From positions 1 to 56,975 of the forward strand of contig JACQBW010000009.1 in the NCBI GenBank assembly GCA_016194305.1: 56,975 nt of DNA. Reading direction: 5' to 3'. This DNA comes from Nitrospirota bacterium. GTDB lineage: Bacteria > Nitrospirota > Nitrospiria > JACQBW01. The number at the start of each line of letters is the position of its first letter. Positions within the stretch are counted from its first letter, which is position 1. The position numbers were made by a program, and so were the translations under genes. Shown here piece by piece: positions 43,500 through 52,660 of the stretch. The notes beneath the pieces are model-generated. The model made no database searches. It worked only from the letters and a program-made list of their open reading frames with translations, and had not been told where the DNA came from.

Positions 43500-44056
43500 T
43501 TTCTCTTCTCCCCTCTTGCCGTCCCGGAAGGGTCTTTAAAGATACCGTCGCACTGATTCCTGACATCTTTTTTTCGCAATCTTTCCATCGGATTGACGGC
43601 CTCCTCCAGACTCAGAATTCCCTTTCCCGGCGTCGCGGTAATCAAAGTGGAAAGGTCGATCTTCGAAACGGGAGAGTTTCCCCAGACAATTGTTTTTCCT
43701 GTCAGACTGGTATCATCTTTTAAAAGATCCCTCAAATTTCTCCTTTTGGAGGAAGGACCGCTTATTAAACATTCGACAACCCCGCTAAAACTGATCAAAA
43801 ATTGAGCCACTAACGGAATGAATCCGCCGGATGACTCGATCAAATCCTCGTGAGGACAAAAAACGAGGTTTGCGTAACTTGAAACGTACTTAAATCTCTT
43901 TTTATGTTCAAATCCCTGCGAAACTGCAATCGACAAATTGTCCCGTCTCAGCTCTTTCAGACGAATGATTGTCCCGTTTTCAAGCTGGATCAAGACGCTT
44001 AAGCAGTCCGACGGATCCGGTGATTCCTTTTCATCTCTATATTCTTCATCGATCAT
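43496..44056 (-). CDS. Protein of unknown function, upstream of hemE
   Basis: 186 residues, soluble. The start is acidic (MIDEEYRDEKESPDPSD), followed by a beta-rich region (CLSVLIQLENGTIIRLKELR, FKYVSSYANLVFCP) and a hydrophobic strand pair (GFIPLVAQFLISFSGVVECL). The C-terminal part is charged. A PilZ-like barrel was considered because of the early strand pattern, but the RxxxR and D/NxSxxG motifs are missing. Function not recognised. Its stop overlaps the hemE TTG start, which makes it part of that operon. Confidence 0.7.
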   Translation of the reverse strand: MIDEEYRDEKESPDPSDCLSVLIQLENGTIIRLKELRRDNLSIAVSQGFEHKKRFKYVSSYANLVFCPHEDLIESSGGFIPLVAQFLISFSGVVECLISGPSSKRRNLRDLLKDDTSLTGKTIVWGNSPVSKIDLSTLITATPGKGILSLEEAVNPMERLRKKDVRNQCDGIFKDPSGTARGEKRN

Positions 44057-44117
44057 ACTCGACTTGATCCAACGTTTCTTAAAACGGCGATATCCTAACT
44101 TGATCCCAACCAGGGAG

Positions 44118-45398
44118 TCAAACTTTTATTTTTCGGGAATGGCCATTCTTTTCCGGATTTTCATTTAAAACTACCGCTTCCGCTTCCGCAACGGTCCGGA
44201 TCTTCCCATTTAACTGGCGTGTTTCCAAATCGTAAAGGATCTTTTTAAAACGGGGGCCCGGAGAGTAGCCAAGTCTAATCAGATCGTCTCCATTAAGCAA
44301 AGTCGGCGGAAACAGTTCATCCGGTTTAAACCCTTTCCTTTTTTGAACGGCATACTCCCATTTTTCAAGGGACATGCCTGACGCAAGACAATCCGCCCGG
44401 TAAAGAGATAAAAGGTCGTTCATATGATCGGATCTCAGGAATCTTTTCAGTGTCGGCGTATCCATTTCCAGAATTTTCTGAAAAAGAGGAAAATCACGCA
44501 TCATAGAAGTGACCTTATCTATCTGAAGATTCGAGAGTTTCAATCTGCCACAGATATCCCTCACTTTTTCGAGATCCCCAGTTCCCAAGACCAACAGAGC
44601 AAGCCCCAACTCGAATGAGGGCCGATTTAGAACATGAAAGCATTTGAGGGCATGGGGAATCAGCGAACCTTTATGAAGGGACTTTAACTCCGGGAAAATG
44701 ATTCCGAGTATTCCCGACTCCTCCAGAAGGGCTATTCCCCGTTCGGGACTGGGTCCCAGCAGTATTTTCCCCATTTCATCACGAATTCTTTCCCCGCTGA
44801 TGTTGCGAATCGATCCTGCTCTCTTGCGAATGACTTCAAATGTCCTGGATTCAATTTCGAATGAAAACTGGGCGGCGAATCGGACTGCCCTGAGCATTCT
44901 CAGAAAATCCTCTTTGAACCGAAGCTCCGGATCACCTATCGTACGGATTATTCCGGAGGCTAAATCTTCTTTTCCTCCCACATAATCAATCAATCTCTTT
45001 TCCAATGGATCAAAAAACATTCCATTGATCGTAAAGTCTCTCCGATTGGCATCTTCTTTTTCATTTGAAAAGATGACAGACTCGGGATGCCGGCCATCCA
45101 GGTAGATTCCATCCGATCGGAAGGTGGCAATTTCGACCTGCTCCTTCTTACCTCCAGGCGTTAGTCTTCCCAAAGGAACCAGGACAACGCCAAACGCAAC
45201 GCCAACCGGAATCGCCTCCGGAAAAAGAGCCCGGACTTCCTCGGGCCTGGCCGAAGTAGCAATATCATAGTCTGTGGGCACCTTTCCTCGAATTTGATCC
45301 CTGACAGACCCGCCCGCAAAATAAGCCTTATGTCCCGAATCACTTAATCTCCGAACAATCTCCACGGCCCGTTCATAAAGAGTACGCGACTTCCTCAT
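44118..45398 (-). CDS. CCA tRNA nucleotidyltransferase / poly(A) polymerase family protein
   Basis: 426 residues. The class II nucleotidyltransferase head has AYFAGGSVRDQIRGKVPTDY with the metal-binding DxD in DYDIATSA, followed by NRRDFTINGMFFDP and the neck helices LRMLRAVRFAAQF and GERIRDEMGKILLG. A helical tail follows, without an HD phosphohydrolase motif. Head sequence cannot settle CCA addition versus polyadenylation. ATG 45398 is chosen because it falls just after the M20 gene stop and the fold begins there; the frame runs on to 45479 within the upstream gene. Confidence 0.92.
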   Translation of the reverse strand: MRKSRTLYERAVEIVRRLSDSGHKAYFAGGSVRDQIRGKVPTDYDIATSARPEEVRALFPEAIPVGVAFGVVLVPLGRLTPGGKKEQVEIATFRSDGIYLDGRHPESVIFSNEKEDANRRDFTINGMFFDPLEKRLIDYVGGKEDLASGIIRTIGDPELRFKEDFLRMLRAVRFAAQFSFEIESRTFEVIRKRAGSIRNISGERIRDEMGKILLGPSPERGIALLEESGILGIIFPELKSLHKGSLIPHALKCFHVLNRPSFELGLALLVLGTGDLEKVRDICGRLKLSNLQIDKVTSMMRDFPLFQKILEMDTPTLKRFLRSDHMNDLLSLYRADCLASGMSLEKWEYAVQKRKGFKPDELFPPTLLNGDDLIRLGYSPGPRFKKILYDLETRQLNGKIRTVAEAEAVVLNENPEKNGHSRKIKV

Positions 45399-45408
45399 TA
45401 TTCTTATC

Positions 45409-46563
45409 TCATCCTTTCTCACCGTTAACTCGTAGAACTTCATAAATAATCTCCGCGGCCTGGAGAAATTCATCGACAATCAAGTATTCGGAGAGAGAAT
45501 GGATATTTCTCATTCCGGTTCCAAGATTGGCGACCTGTATTCCTTTTTGATTAAAAATATTGGCATCACACCCTCCGCCCATTGCCCTGGTTTGAACCGA
45601 GAGATGTCTGTTTTGGGCCGCCCGTAGTACCAGTCGGACGATCGCCGTGGAGTCTGACAAATCCATCCGGTTATAATCCCTATAAATGTTTTTCTCCACT
45701 CTCCCCCGCACCAACCGGCCGTCCACGGTAATATAATTTTCACTGGCCGCCTTTTCGAAACAATCAACCATATGTTCAATCTGCCTCTCGAGCTTTTCAT
45801 CGTTGTGGCTTCGCGCTTCGCCCTCTATGGTCACCCGATTCGGAACAATATTGACGGCACTTCCTCCCTCGATCTTTCCAAGATTTGCCGTCGTTTCCGA
45901 ATCGATCCGGCCTAATTTCATCTTCGAAATGCCCATTCCGGCAAGTTGAATTGCACTTAATCCTTTCTCAGGAGCCATTCCGGCATGGGATTCCAGTCCA
46001 AAAATCCTAAACTCAAGTCTTGAGGAAGAAGGAGCCCTGGTGAATAGAAACCCTGCATCGTCACTATCGAGCACCAATCCATAGCGGGCATTGAAGCGGG
46101 AGATGTCCAGAAGTTTTGCACCCAAAAGTCCAGCTTCCTCACAGATCGTAAAAACCACTTCCAGCTTTCCATGCTGATCCTTATTTTCTTTCAATTTTTG
46201 GATAACTTCAAGAATGATGGCCAGACCGGATTTGTCATCGCCCCCTAACACCGTTCTTCCGTCGCTCTTGATGATCTTTTCGCTCACGACCGGCGTGACA
46301 CCTTCGCCGGGAACCACGGTATCCATATGGGCTGAAAGTAACATTGCCGGTTTGGAAGGATCGCCTTCAAAAATAGCGATAAGATTCCCTACTTCTCCTT
46401 TTACCTTTTCTCCCGCATCGTCGAAACAAACGTCTCCTCCCAGGTTACGGAGCTTTTCGGCAAGGAAAGCGGCAATCTTCCCTTCCTTACGGGAATGGCT
46501 GTCTATCCCGATCAACTGTAACAACGTTTGTATCAAACGGTTTTGATTAATCACGCCATTCAT
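45409..46563 (-). CDS. M20 family peptidase (PepT-like aminopeptidase)
   Basis: 384 residues. Zinc ligands and catalytic residues are in LLSAHMDTVVPGE (H-x-D), VLGGDDKSGLAIILE, TICEEAGLLGAK (catalytic Glu pair) and DSDDAGF, with a last His in NIHSLSEYLIVDEF. The lid domain has FRIFGLESHAGMAPEKG. Members are di- or tripeptidases or related amidohydrolases; tripeptidase T-like by overall length and the GGDDKSG motif. It lies 11 bases ahead of the nucleotidyltransferase on the same strand. Confidence 0.93.
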   Translation of the reverse strand: MNGVINQNRLIQTLLQLIGIDSHSRKEGKIAAFLAEKLRNLGGDVCFDDAGEKVKGEVGNLIAIFEGDPSKPAMLLSAHMDTVVPGEGVTPVVSEKIIKSDGRTVLGGDDKSGLAIILEVIQKLKENKDQHGKLEVVFTICEEAGLLGAKLLDISRFNARYGLVLDSDDAGFLFTRAPSSSRLEFRIFGLESHAGMAPEKGLSAIQLAGMGISKMKLGRIDSETTANLGKIEGGSAVNIVPNRVTIEGEARSHNDEKLERQIEHMVDCFEKAASENYITVDGRLVRGRVEKNIYRDYNRMDLSDSTAIVRLVLRAAQNRHLSVQTRAMGGGCDANIFNQKGIQVANLGTGMRNIHSLSEYLIVDEFLQAAEIIYEVLRVNGEKG

Positions 46564-46609
46564 TTTGGATCGCTCCGTTCTCTCAGTCCCCCTTGCCGGG
46601 TTTTAGTAA

Positions 46610-46638
46610 TTGACAAGAGTCCAATATCAAATTAAGAT
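46610..46638 (+). promoter_or_regulatory. Sigma-70 promoter for the 46672 operon
   Basis: TTGACA, a 17-base spacer and TAAGAT, 33 bases ahead of the small coiled-coil gene; GGAG follows seven bases before its ATG. This is among the best promoter matches in the window. Confidence 0.6.
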
Positions 46639-46671
46639 TGATTATATCATTTATATTTTTGGAGTGAATAG

Positions 46672-46968
46672 ATGAAAAAGCCGCTCACAGCCCCTGCCGT
46701 TAAAAAAAAACAGAAACCCGGTGTTAAATTGAGGTCGAAAAGTCGCACACTTAAGAGCGTCCCCTCGTCAGGTGAAAAAACAAAATCGATTAATCAGATC
46801 GTTCAACAGATGAAAGCCGAATTAATGGACAAAATCGACCAGAAATTCAATCACTTAACCCACCGCTTGGATAGAATGGATGACGGAATTGACGAAATTC
46901 TTGACGAACTCAGGGCAACCGAAGCGCTATTGGAATCGGAAACAGAACCGTATGAAGGGCAGGCATAG
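46672..46968 (+). CDS. Small basic protein with C-terminal coiled coil
   Basis: 98 residues. The first 45 are Lys/Arg/Pro-rich and probably disordered (MKKPLTAPAVKKKQKPGVKL). The rest is a coiled coil (INQIVQQMKAELMDKIDQKF, HRLDRMDDGIDEILDELRAT). There is no signal peptide. A basic tail plus coiled coil would suit nucleic-acid or membrane-surface binding, but no family is recognised. Its stop overlaps the next start by one base. Confidence 0.75.
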   Translation: MKKPLTAPAVKKKQKPGVKLRSKSRTLKSVPSSGEKTKSINQIVQQMKAELMDKIDQKFNHLTHRLDRMDDGIDEILDELRATEALLESETEPYEGQA

Positions 46969-47237
46969 TGGCTCTGTTAAAGAAAACCCCCTGGATGTTG
47001 ATTTTCTTTATTTTATTGGGCGGTTTTTTCGGCACACTAATGGGAGAAATTTTAAGAGCGGTCGCTCCCGACGGTGCAGTAAGAAATCTTTTTCTCCACA
47101 GTCTCAGCTTTGGCATCAATCCCCCATTTACACTTGATTTAAGGCTCTTTACCGCTACGGTCGGGTTCACATTCCGAATTAATATTCTTGGTTTTATTGG
47201 GGTATTCCTGGGGCTTTACATCTACAAACAAGCCTGA
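46968..47237 (+). CDS. DUF4321 family small membrane protein
   Basis: 89 residues. Two hydrophobic helices (WMLIFFILLGGFFGTLMGEI and ILGFIGVFLGLYIYKQA) frame a short exposed loop with the family segment FGINPPFTLDLRLFTATVGF. It starts with GTG 46968, overlapping the preceding gene's TAG by one base, so translation is coupled. The family occurs widely in Gram-positive and deep-branching bacteria with no known role. Confidence 0.85.
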   Translation: MALLKKTPWMLIFFILLGGFFGTLMGEILRAVAPDGAVRNLFLHSLSFGINPPFTLDLRLFTATVGFTFRINILGFIGVFLGLYIYKQA

Positions 47238-47283
47238 TCTCCGGCCTAGCAACTAGTCCATTCTTGAAATTCAGATTATTCTG

Positions 47284-49281
47284 CTAAATCCTTAGAGACG
47301 ATTCCTTTAGAGACTTGATCTTGTCTCTTAATTCGGCGGCCCTTTCAAAATCAAGTTCCTTCGAGGCACTTCGCATCTCCTTTTCAAGATGCGCGAGAAT
47401 CGGACCGAGCTCTTCCTGGGGAATATAGGAAGCTGCGGCTTCGGCGGCCAACGGAACGGTCAAATAATCCGCTTCAGAAACTTCATAAAGTGCCTTTGGA
47501 ATTCCACTTTTAACGGAAACCGGCACAATATGATTCTCCTGATTATATTTCATCTGAATTTCTCTTCTCCTGTTGGTTTCATTGATCGCCTGGCCCATGG
47601 AATCGGTCAATTTGTCGGCATACATATAGACTTCTCCATGGAGATGTCTTGCCGCTCTCCCTATCGTTTGAATCAAAGAACGGTGGGACCTCAAGAATCC
47701 TTCTTTATCCGCGTCCAGGATGGCTACCAGAGAGACTTCCGGCAAATCAAGTCCCTCTCTCAAAAGATTAATGCCGACGAGTACGTCAAATTTTCCAAGC
47801 CTCAAATCTCTCAAAATCTCCATACGTTCCAGTGTTTCGATGTCTGAGTGAAGGTATTTCACTTTGATGCCGAGATCATGGTAATACTCAGTCAGATCCT
47901 CCGCCATCCTTTTGGTCAAGGTGGTTACCAAAACCCGCTCATTCTTTTCCACCCTTAAATGAATCGCTTCCAAAAGATCATCGACTTGACCTTTTGCCGG
48001 TTTGACGGTAATTTTCGGGTCGATGAGTCCGGTCGGACGGATAACCTGTTCGACAAACTGGCTCTGGCACTTTTCGATTTCATAAGGTCCCGGTGTGGCG
48101 GAGACAAAGATCACCTGATTGAGCAGATGTTCGTATTCCTCAAATTTTAACGGACGATTGTCGAATGCGGAGGGGAGTCTGAAACCATATTCGACAAGAG
48201 ATGTTTTTCTCGAGAAATCTCCGGCATACATCCCTCTGATCTGCGGAATCGTAGCATGACTTTCGTCAGCCAGGAGCAGGAAATCATCCGGAAAATAATC
48301 GATCAAGGTAGGGGGCGGTTCGCCCGGTTTTCGGCCGGAAAAATGCCGGGAATAGTTTTCGATTCCCTGACAGAATCCGATCTCCCGGATCATCTCCAGG
48401 TCAAATCGAGTCCGCTGTTCGATCCTTTGGGCTTCGATCAGCTTCTTTTCTTTTTCAAAATAGAGGATCCGCTCTTCCATTTCCTGTTCGATTGCCTGAA
48501 GAGCCGTCTGAAGCCGCTCGGGAGGGATTACATAATGGCTCCCCGGATAAATGGCTATTTTCGGAAGCTTCCTGATCATCTCTCCCCGGAGAGGATCGAT
48601 CTCTTCAATGGCTTCAATTTCATCACCAAAAAGGGAAATCCGGATACAGCTTGTGTCCGAGGATGCGGGGAATACCTCAATCACATCCCCCCGGACCCGA
48701 AACGTTCCTCTGTAAAAATCGATATCATTCCGGTCATACTGAATTTCAACCAGCTTTCTTAGGATTTCTTCCCGGTCCATCCGTCCGCCGGTCTCCAGAT
48801 AAAGGAGCATCCCATGATAAGCTTCTGGCGACCCGAGGCCATAAATTGAAGAAACCGAAGAAACGATAATGACATCATTTCTTTCAAAGAGAGAGGCGGT
48901 CGCCAGATGGCGCATCTGGTCGATCGTTTCATTAATGGAACTGTCTTTTTCGATGTAGGTGTCGGTCGTCGGGAGATAGGCCTCCGGCTGATAATAATCG
49001 TAATAGCTGACAAAATATCCGACGGCATTTTCAGGGAAAAAAGTCTTAAATTCCTGGTAAAGCTGGGCTGCGAGGGTTTTATTATGTACCATCACTAAAG
49101 TCGGCTTTCGAATCTCTTCAATGACCTTTGCCATGGTAAAGGTCTTGCCTGAACCAGTCACGCCCAACAGGGTCTGAAATTTCTTCTTTTTTTTCAAACC
49201 GGCGACAAGAAGGTCGATCGCTTTTTGCTGATCCCCTTTTGGGGTAAATTCGGATGAGAGTTTGAAATCATTCATTTTCAC
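47284..49281 (-). CDS. uvrB: Excinuclease ABC subunit B
   Basis: UvrB is the damage-verifying helicase of nucleotide excision repair. 665 residues. Walker A is [16 protein letters not shown], the beta-hairpin contains [12 protein letters not shown], Walker B-type ILDADKEG follows, and motif VI is QTIGRAARH. The C-terminal UVR helix that contacts UvrC is intact ([18 protein letters not shown]). No uvrA or uvrC lies here. It converges on the DUF4321 gene and diverges from the PocR-GGDEF gene. Confidence 0.97.
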   Translation of the reverse strand: MKMNDFKLSSEFTPKGDQQKAIDLLVAGLKKKKKFQTLLGVTGSGKTFTMAKVIEEIRKPTLVMVHNKTLAAQLYQEFKTFFPENAVGYFVSYYDYYQPEAYLPTTDTYIEKDSSINETIDQMRHLATASLFERNDVIIVSSVSSIYGLGSPEAYHGMLLYLETGGRMDREEILRKLVEIQYDRNDIDFYRGTFRVRGDVIEVFPASSDTSCIRISLFGDEIEAIEEIDPLRGEMIRKLPKIAIYPGSHYVIPPERLQTALQAIEQEMEERILYFEKEKKLIEAQRIEQRTRFDLEMIREIGFCQGIENYSRHFSGRKPGEPPPTLIDYFPDDFLLLADESHATIPQIRGMYAGDFSRKTSLVEYGFRLPSAFDNRPLKFEEYEHLLNQVIFVSATPGPYEIEKCQSQFVEQVIRPTGLIDPKITVKPAKGQVDDLLEAIHLRVEKNERVLVTTLTKRMAEDLTEYYHDLGIKVKYLHSDIETLERMEILRDLRLGKFDVLVGINLLREGLDLPEVSLVAILDADKEGFLRSHRSLIQTIGRAARHLHGEVYMYADKLTDSMGQAINETNRRREIQMKYNQENHIVPVSVKSGIPKALYEVSEADYLTVPLAAEAAASYIPQEELGPILAHLEKEMRSASKELDFERAAELRDKIKSLKESSLRI

Positions 49282-49301
49282 TTAATATTAGGTTAAATTC
49301 C

Positions 49302-49331
49302 TTGACTTTTTCGGCCTAAAACTTGTAGCAT
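49302..49331 (+). promoter_or_regulatory. Candidate sigma-70 promoter for the PocR-GAF-GGDEF gene
   Basis: TTGACT, an 18-base spacer and TAGCAT, 58 bases ahead of the cyclase start, in the divergent gap with uvrB. No second gene uses it. Confidence 0.35.
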
Positions 49332-49389
49332 TAAAAGACTAACCCCGGTCATCCCCTCGGGGAAGATTTACCTTAAAACGGCTTTACCT

Positions 49390-51402
49390 ATGCGCAGCTA
49401 TGACCACTTAACCTGGAAAACGATTCAGGACAATCTGTCGAAGTTATACGGCACTCAACTTTTTACCCTCGACACGACAAAAGAGAGTCGCATCACCTGC
49501 GATTCGATACCGGAACACCCGATTTGCAGCCTCGTCCACCAAGACCCCGAGATGAAAAAAAGATGTGAACAGGAGTGCGAGAATCAGATTTTGCAGGCAG
49601 ACCGGTCGGGGGAACGAAGACAGTTTAAATGTTACGCGAATCTCAATCTGTTTGCAATACCAGTCAAAATCGACAGTATGGAACGTAAAGTAGTGGTAGG
49701 GGGAAAGGTCTATTTTTCCTACCAGGAACTGGAAGATTTCAAGGCAAAATCCGGCGCTCTAAAAATCGACCCTCAGAGGATTATTTCCCAGTCTGATCAT
49801 ATCAAAATTATGGATCGGGAAACCTTCAACAATACGGGTGAGCTGGTCCAATCCATTGCCTCCCCATTTTTCAAGAACCTCAATCAGAAAAAAACTTCCG
49901 ATTCTCGCCATATTAAGCTTGATACGCTCTTTAACCTCTTTCAGGAACTCGATCAGAACCTCGGGGAAAGAGATTTTTACGGCCTTCTGCTGAATGCACT
50001 CGGAATCATCTTTAACGGAAATACGGTGGCGATCCTGAAATATGATCCGGTCTTGAAAGAATTTCGCACTTTCGAAGCTTTTGGAAAAAAGATTTTTGAA
50101 ATGGCCGACTTTTCGGGAAACGAAAGGAATATCCTGTTAAATAGAGTGGTCACGGATGGGAAGCCGTATTTCACCCAGGATGTGCTTGAAATCGTAAAAG
50201 GAGGCTTTCCTGAAGAAAGCGCCCAGATTCACCTCTTTCCGTTGGGAAAACCGGATAAAAATCAGGCCGTTCTCGTCTTTCTGGATACGCCATTGCGAGA
50301 AGAAGATATACAGATTATTTCTCCTTTTTGCAAACAGGCATTTGTGATTCTGGAAAACCACATGCAGGCTGATTTATTGAGAAACTACAAGAAAGACTCC
50401 AAATCATTAACCGAATTCTCTCATACGATCGGTTCAACGCTCGATCCCGAAGAGCTCTTCAAAACCATTATAGATCAGACGACCGCAATTCTTCACGCGG
50501 AAAAGGGATCTCTCATGCTCCTGGATGAAGAGACTGGAGAGTTGAAAATAAAAACGATTAAAGGAATGAATCCCAAGATTGTACAGGGGCACCGGATTCA
50601 GTCCGGCGAAGGAATCGCGGGAAAGGTGCTTGAGGACGGACTCCCTCTGGTAGTCCAGAATATGGAGACCGATCCCAGGATTCTCCTTCCGAGAAGAGCA
50701 CGATATAAGTCCACTTCTTTCATTTCCGTGCCGATTAAGTTGAATCATCGAACAATCGGCGTGATGAATATTGCGGATAAAATCAGCGAGCCTGTGTTTA
50801 CGGACAAGGATCTTCTTGTGGCCATGACCATTAGCGGGTATGCGTCAATGGCTATTGAACGATCTGAGTTTTACCGTCGTTCAGAAGAGTTCCGGCAGAT
50901 TTCCATCACCGATCCATTAAGCAGTTTGTTAAACCGGCGATATTTCCAGGAGCGAATGGCAGAAGAGATGGAAAGATCCAAGCGGCACAAACTTCCTCTC
51001 TCCCTCATCGTCATGGATATCGATAATTTCAAGAAATTTAACGATCTCCATGGCCACCTGGCAGGTGACGAAGCGATCCGGCTGGTTGGATTGTCGCTGA
51101 GGAATAATATCAGGACGATTGACGTTGCGGCCCGTTACGGAGGAGAAGAGTTTACCGTCATACTTCCTCAAACGACCAAAAGCGATGCGACCCAGATTGC
51201 GCAAAGAATCTGTTCAGAAATTGAAAAAAATGCCCTGGTCACCGATGACCGAAACCGGACCTCCGGTATAACCGTTAGTCTGGGGCTTGCCACTTTCCCG
51301 GACGACACGGAATCGCTCGAAGATCTCTTCAAACATGCTGACAGAGCTCTGTATACGGCGAAGGCTGCCGGCAAGAACCGCGTTGTCGTCTATTCACCTT
51401 AG
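49390..51402 (+). CDS. PocR-GAF-GAF-type diguanylate cyclase
   Basis: 670 residues, soluble. Residues 5-165 form a PocR-type ligand-binding domain with clustered cysteines (HPICSLVHQDPEMKKRCEQE, RQFKCYANLNLFAIPVKI). A divergent GAF-like domain (about 175-330) follows, then a clear GAF domain (about 340-500; AEKGSLMLLDEETGELKIKT, GEGIAGKVLEDG). The C-terminal GGDEF domain is active-looking: ARYGGEEFTVILPQ, with an intact RxxD inhibitory site (RTID) five residues ahead. It should make c-di-GMP under control of a small ligand or redox signal. No EAL domain is nearby. Confidence 0.93.
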   Translation: MRSYDHLTWKTIQDNLSKLYGTQLFTLDTTKESRITCDSIPEHPICSLVHQDPEMKKRCEQECENQILQADRSGERRQFKCYANLNLFAIPVKIDSMERKVVVGGKVYFSYQELEDFKAKSGALKIDPQRIISQSDHIKIMDRETFNNTGELVQSIASPFFKNLNQKKTSDSRHIKLDTLFNLFQELDQNLGERDFYGLLLNALGIIFNGNTVAILKYDPVLKEFRTFEAFGKKIFEMADFSGNERNILLNRVVTDGKPYFTQDVLEIVKGGFPEESAQIHLFPLGKPDKNQAVLVFLDTPLREEDIQIISPFCKQAFVILENHMQADLLRNYKKDSKSLTEFSHTIGSTLDPEELFKTIIDQTTAILHAEKGSLMLLDEETGELKIKTIKGMNPKIVQGHRIQSGEGIAGKVLEDGLPLVVQNMETDPRILLPRRARYKSTSFISVPIKLNHRTIGVMNIADKISEPVFTDKDLLVAMTISGYASMAIERSEFYRRSEEFRQISITDPLSSLLNRRYFQERMAEEMERSKRHKLPLSLIVMDIDNFKKFNDLHGHLAGDEAIRLVGLSLRNNIRTIDVAARYGGEEFTVILPQTTKSDATQIAQRICSEIEKNALVTDDRNRTSGITVSLGLATFPDDTESLEDLFKHADRALYTAKAAGKNRVVVYSP

Positions 51403-51406
51403 TCTA

Positions 51407-51526
51407 GTTTGCTGAAAAAGGTTATCTGCAGTGTTCTCGGCTTTCGGCCTCCTTCAACGTACGAATTATGTACGCCTCAGTCGTCCATAAGTCTGCGGCC
51501 TTGCAGATAATCCTTTTTGAGCAAAC
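51407..51526. repeat. Palindromic dispersed element, family 2, copy 3 (most complete)
   Basis: 120 bases starting four bases after the cyclase stop. Outer arms (GTTTGCTGAAAAAGG with its near-complement at 51502-51526) enclose TGTTCTCGGCTTTCGGCC, CGTACGAATTATGTACG and GTCTGCGGCCTTGCAG. It lies between convergent genes (the cyclase and ftsY), so a bidirectional terminator role is possible. Confidence 0.75.
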
Positions 51527-51559
51527 TCTTAAGATCATTTCAAAAAAATATTCAACAAA

Positions 51560-52480
51560 TTAATCAGCAAAGAGCGCGTCGACGAAGGCATCTGCGTCAA
51601 ACGGTTCCAGGTCGGACTCTTTCTCCCCCATTCCCACCCAGTAAATCGGAATCTTTAATTCGTTCCAGATTGAAATCACAATTCCACCCCTGGACGAGCT
51701 ATCCAGTTTCGCCAGAATAATTCCTGTAACTCCTACCGCTTCATGAAACATCCTCGCCTGGCTCAAGGCGTTTTGACCCTGGGTGGCATCCAGCACCAGT
51801 ATGACTTCATGTGGTGACAGCGGATCGATCTTTCCCAGTGTCCGTTTGACCTTTTTCAATTCATCCATTAAATTCGTTTTGGTATGGAGCCTTCCAGCCG
51901 TATCGATGATTAATAATTCGATCTTCCTCGCCTTGGCGGCGGCGTACGCATCAAATGCGACTGCCGAAGGATCGGCCCCATGCTGTTGGGAAATGACCTC
52001 AACTCCGTTTCGTTTTCCCCAGATTACAAGCTGTTCCGTTGCCGCCGCTCTGAAAGTATCTCCCGCCGCAAGCAAGGTCGATCTTCCCTCCTTGACCATA
52101 CGATGAGCTAATTTTCCAATCGAGGTCGTTTTTCCGACCCCGTTCACGCCGATGATCATCATCACATGGGGAGTCTGATGAAATTCATACTTTGGGTTTT
52201 TCTTTTTGATACCGGAAAGGATCTTTTTTAATTCTTCTTTAAGCGCCGCTTTTATTTGATTCAGCTCTTTGAGTTCTTTCCGATCGAATCTCGGCTTCAG
52301 GGATGACATGAGCTCTTCCACCGCCTTCGCTCCCATATCAGAAGTGATTAAAAACTCCTCAAGTCGTTGAAGGGTCTCCTCGTCCACCCCTTTTTCTTCG
52401 AGAAAGATCTCCTCAAACGCTCCCGAAAGCTGCTTTCGAGTCTTTTCAAGACTTTTCTTGAATCGATCAAATAATCCCAT
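51560..52480 (-). CDS. ftsY: Signal recognition particle receptor FtsY
   Basis: The GTPase that receives SRP-bound ribosomes at the inner membrane. 306 residues, i.e. the NG core without the long acidic A domain of E. coli. The N domain begins FDRFKKSLEKTRKQL; G motifs are GVNGVGKTTSIGKLAHRM (G1), DTAGRLHTKTNLMDE (G3), AKLDSSSRGG (G4) and the closing GMGEKESDLEPFDADAFVD. The short amphipathic N-terminus may supply membrane contact. It stands 180 bases after ybeY's region on the minus strand, separated from ybeY by a long inverted repeat. Confidence 0.97.
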   Translation of the reverse strand: MGLFDRFKKSLEKTRKQLSGAFEEIFLEEKGVDEETLQRLEEFLITSDMGAKAVEELMSSLKPRFDRKELKELNQIKAALKEELKKILSGIKKKNPKYEFHQTPHVMMIIGVNGVGKTTSIGKLAHRMVKEGRSTLLAAGDTFRAAATEQLVIWGKRNGVEVISQQHGADPSAVAFDAYAAAKARKIELLIIDTAGRLHTKTNLMDELKKVKRTLGKIDPLSPHEVILVLDATQGQNALSQARMFHEAVGVTGIILAKLDSSSRGGIVISIWNELKIPIYWVGMGEKESDLEPFDADAFVDALFAD

Positions 52481-52522
52481 ACAACCTCGTTAACCTAGAC
52501 TCTCATCGAAGGGAACGGGGAC

Positions 52523-52639
52523 GGGTCGGGTGAACCGTCACAGCGACCTCTTCGAAATTTGGTAACCTATCCACAATCCAGTTAAAATAGATGGTAAATT
52601 TCGGAGCCGGAGCAGTGAAGGTTGCACCCGACCTGACCC
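52523..52639. repeat. Long imperfect inverted repeat between ftsY and ybeY
   Basis: GGTCGGGTGAACCGTCAC (from 52524) pairs with GTGAAGGTTGCACCCGACC (ends 52634) and, further in, CTTCGAAATTTGGTA pairs with TGGTAAATTTCGGAG. Arms of about 45 bases enclose about 25 unpaired bases (CCTATCCACAATCCAG). The layout resembles the element at 41741, but the sequence is different. Confidence 0.7.
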
Positions 52640-52660
52640 GGTAAAACATTTCAGTCCGAT

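Noticed and set aside
43496-44056. PilZ domain (c-di-GMP receptor)
   Set aside because: The RxxxR and D/NxSxxG motifs that define PilZ binding are absent.
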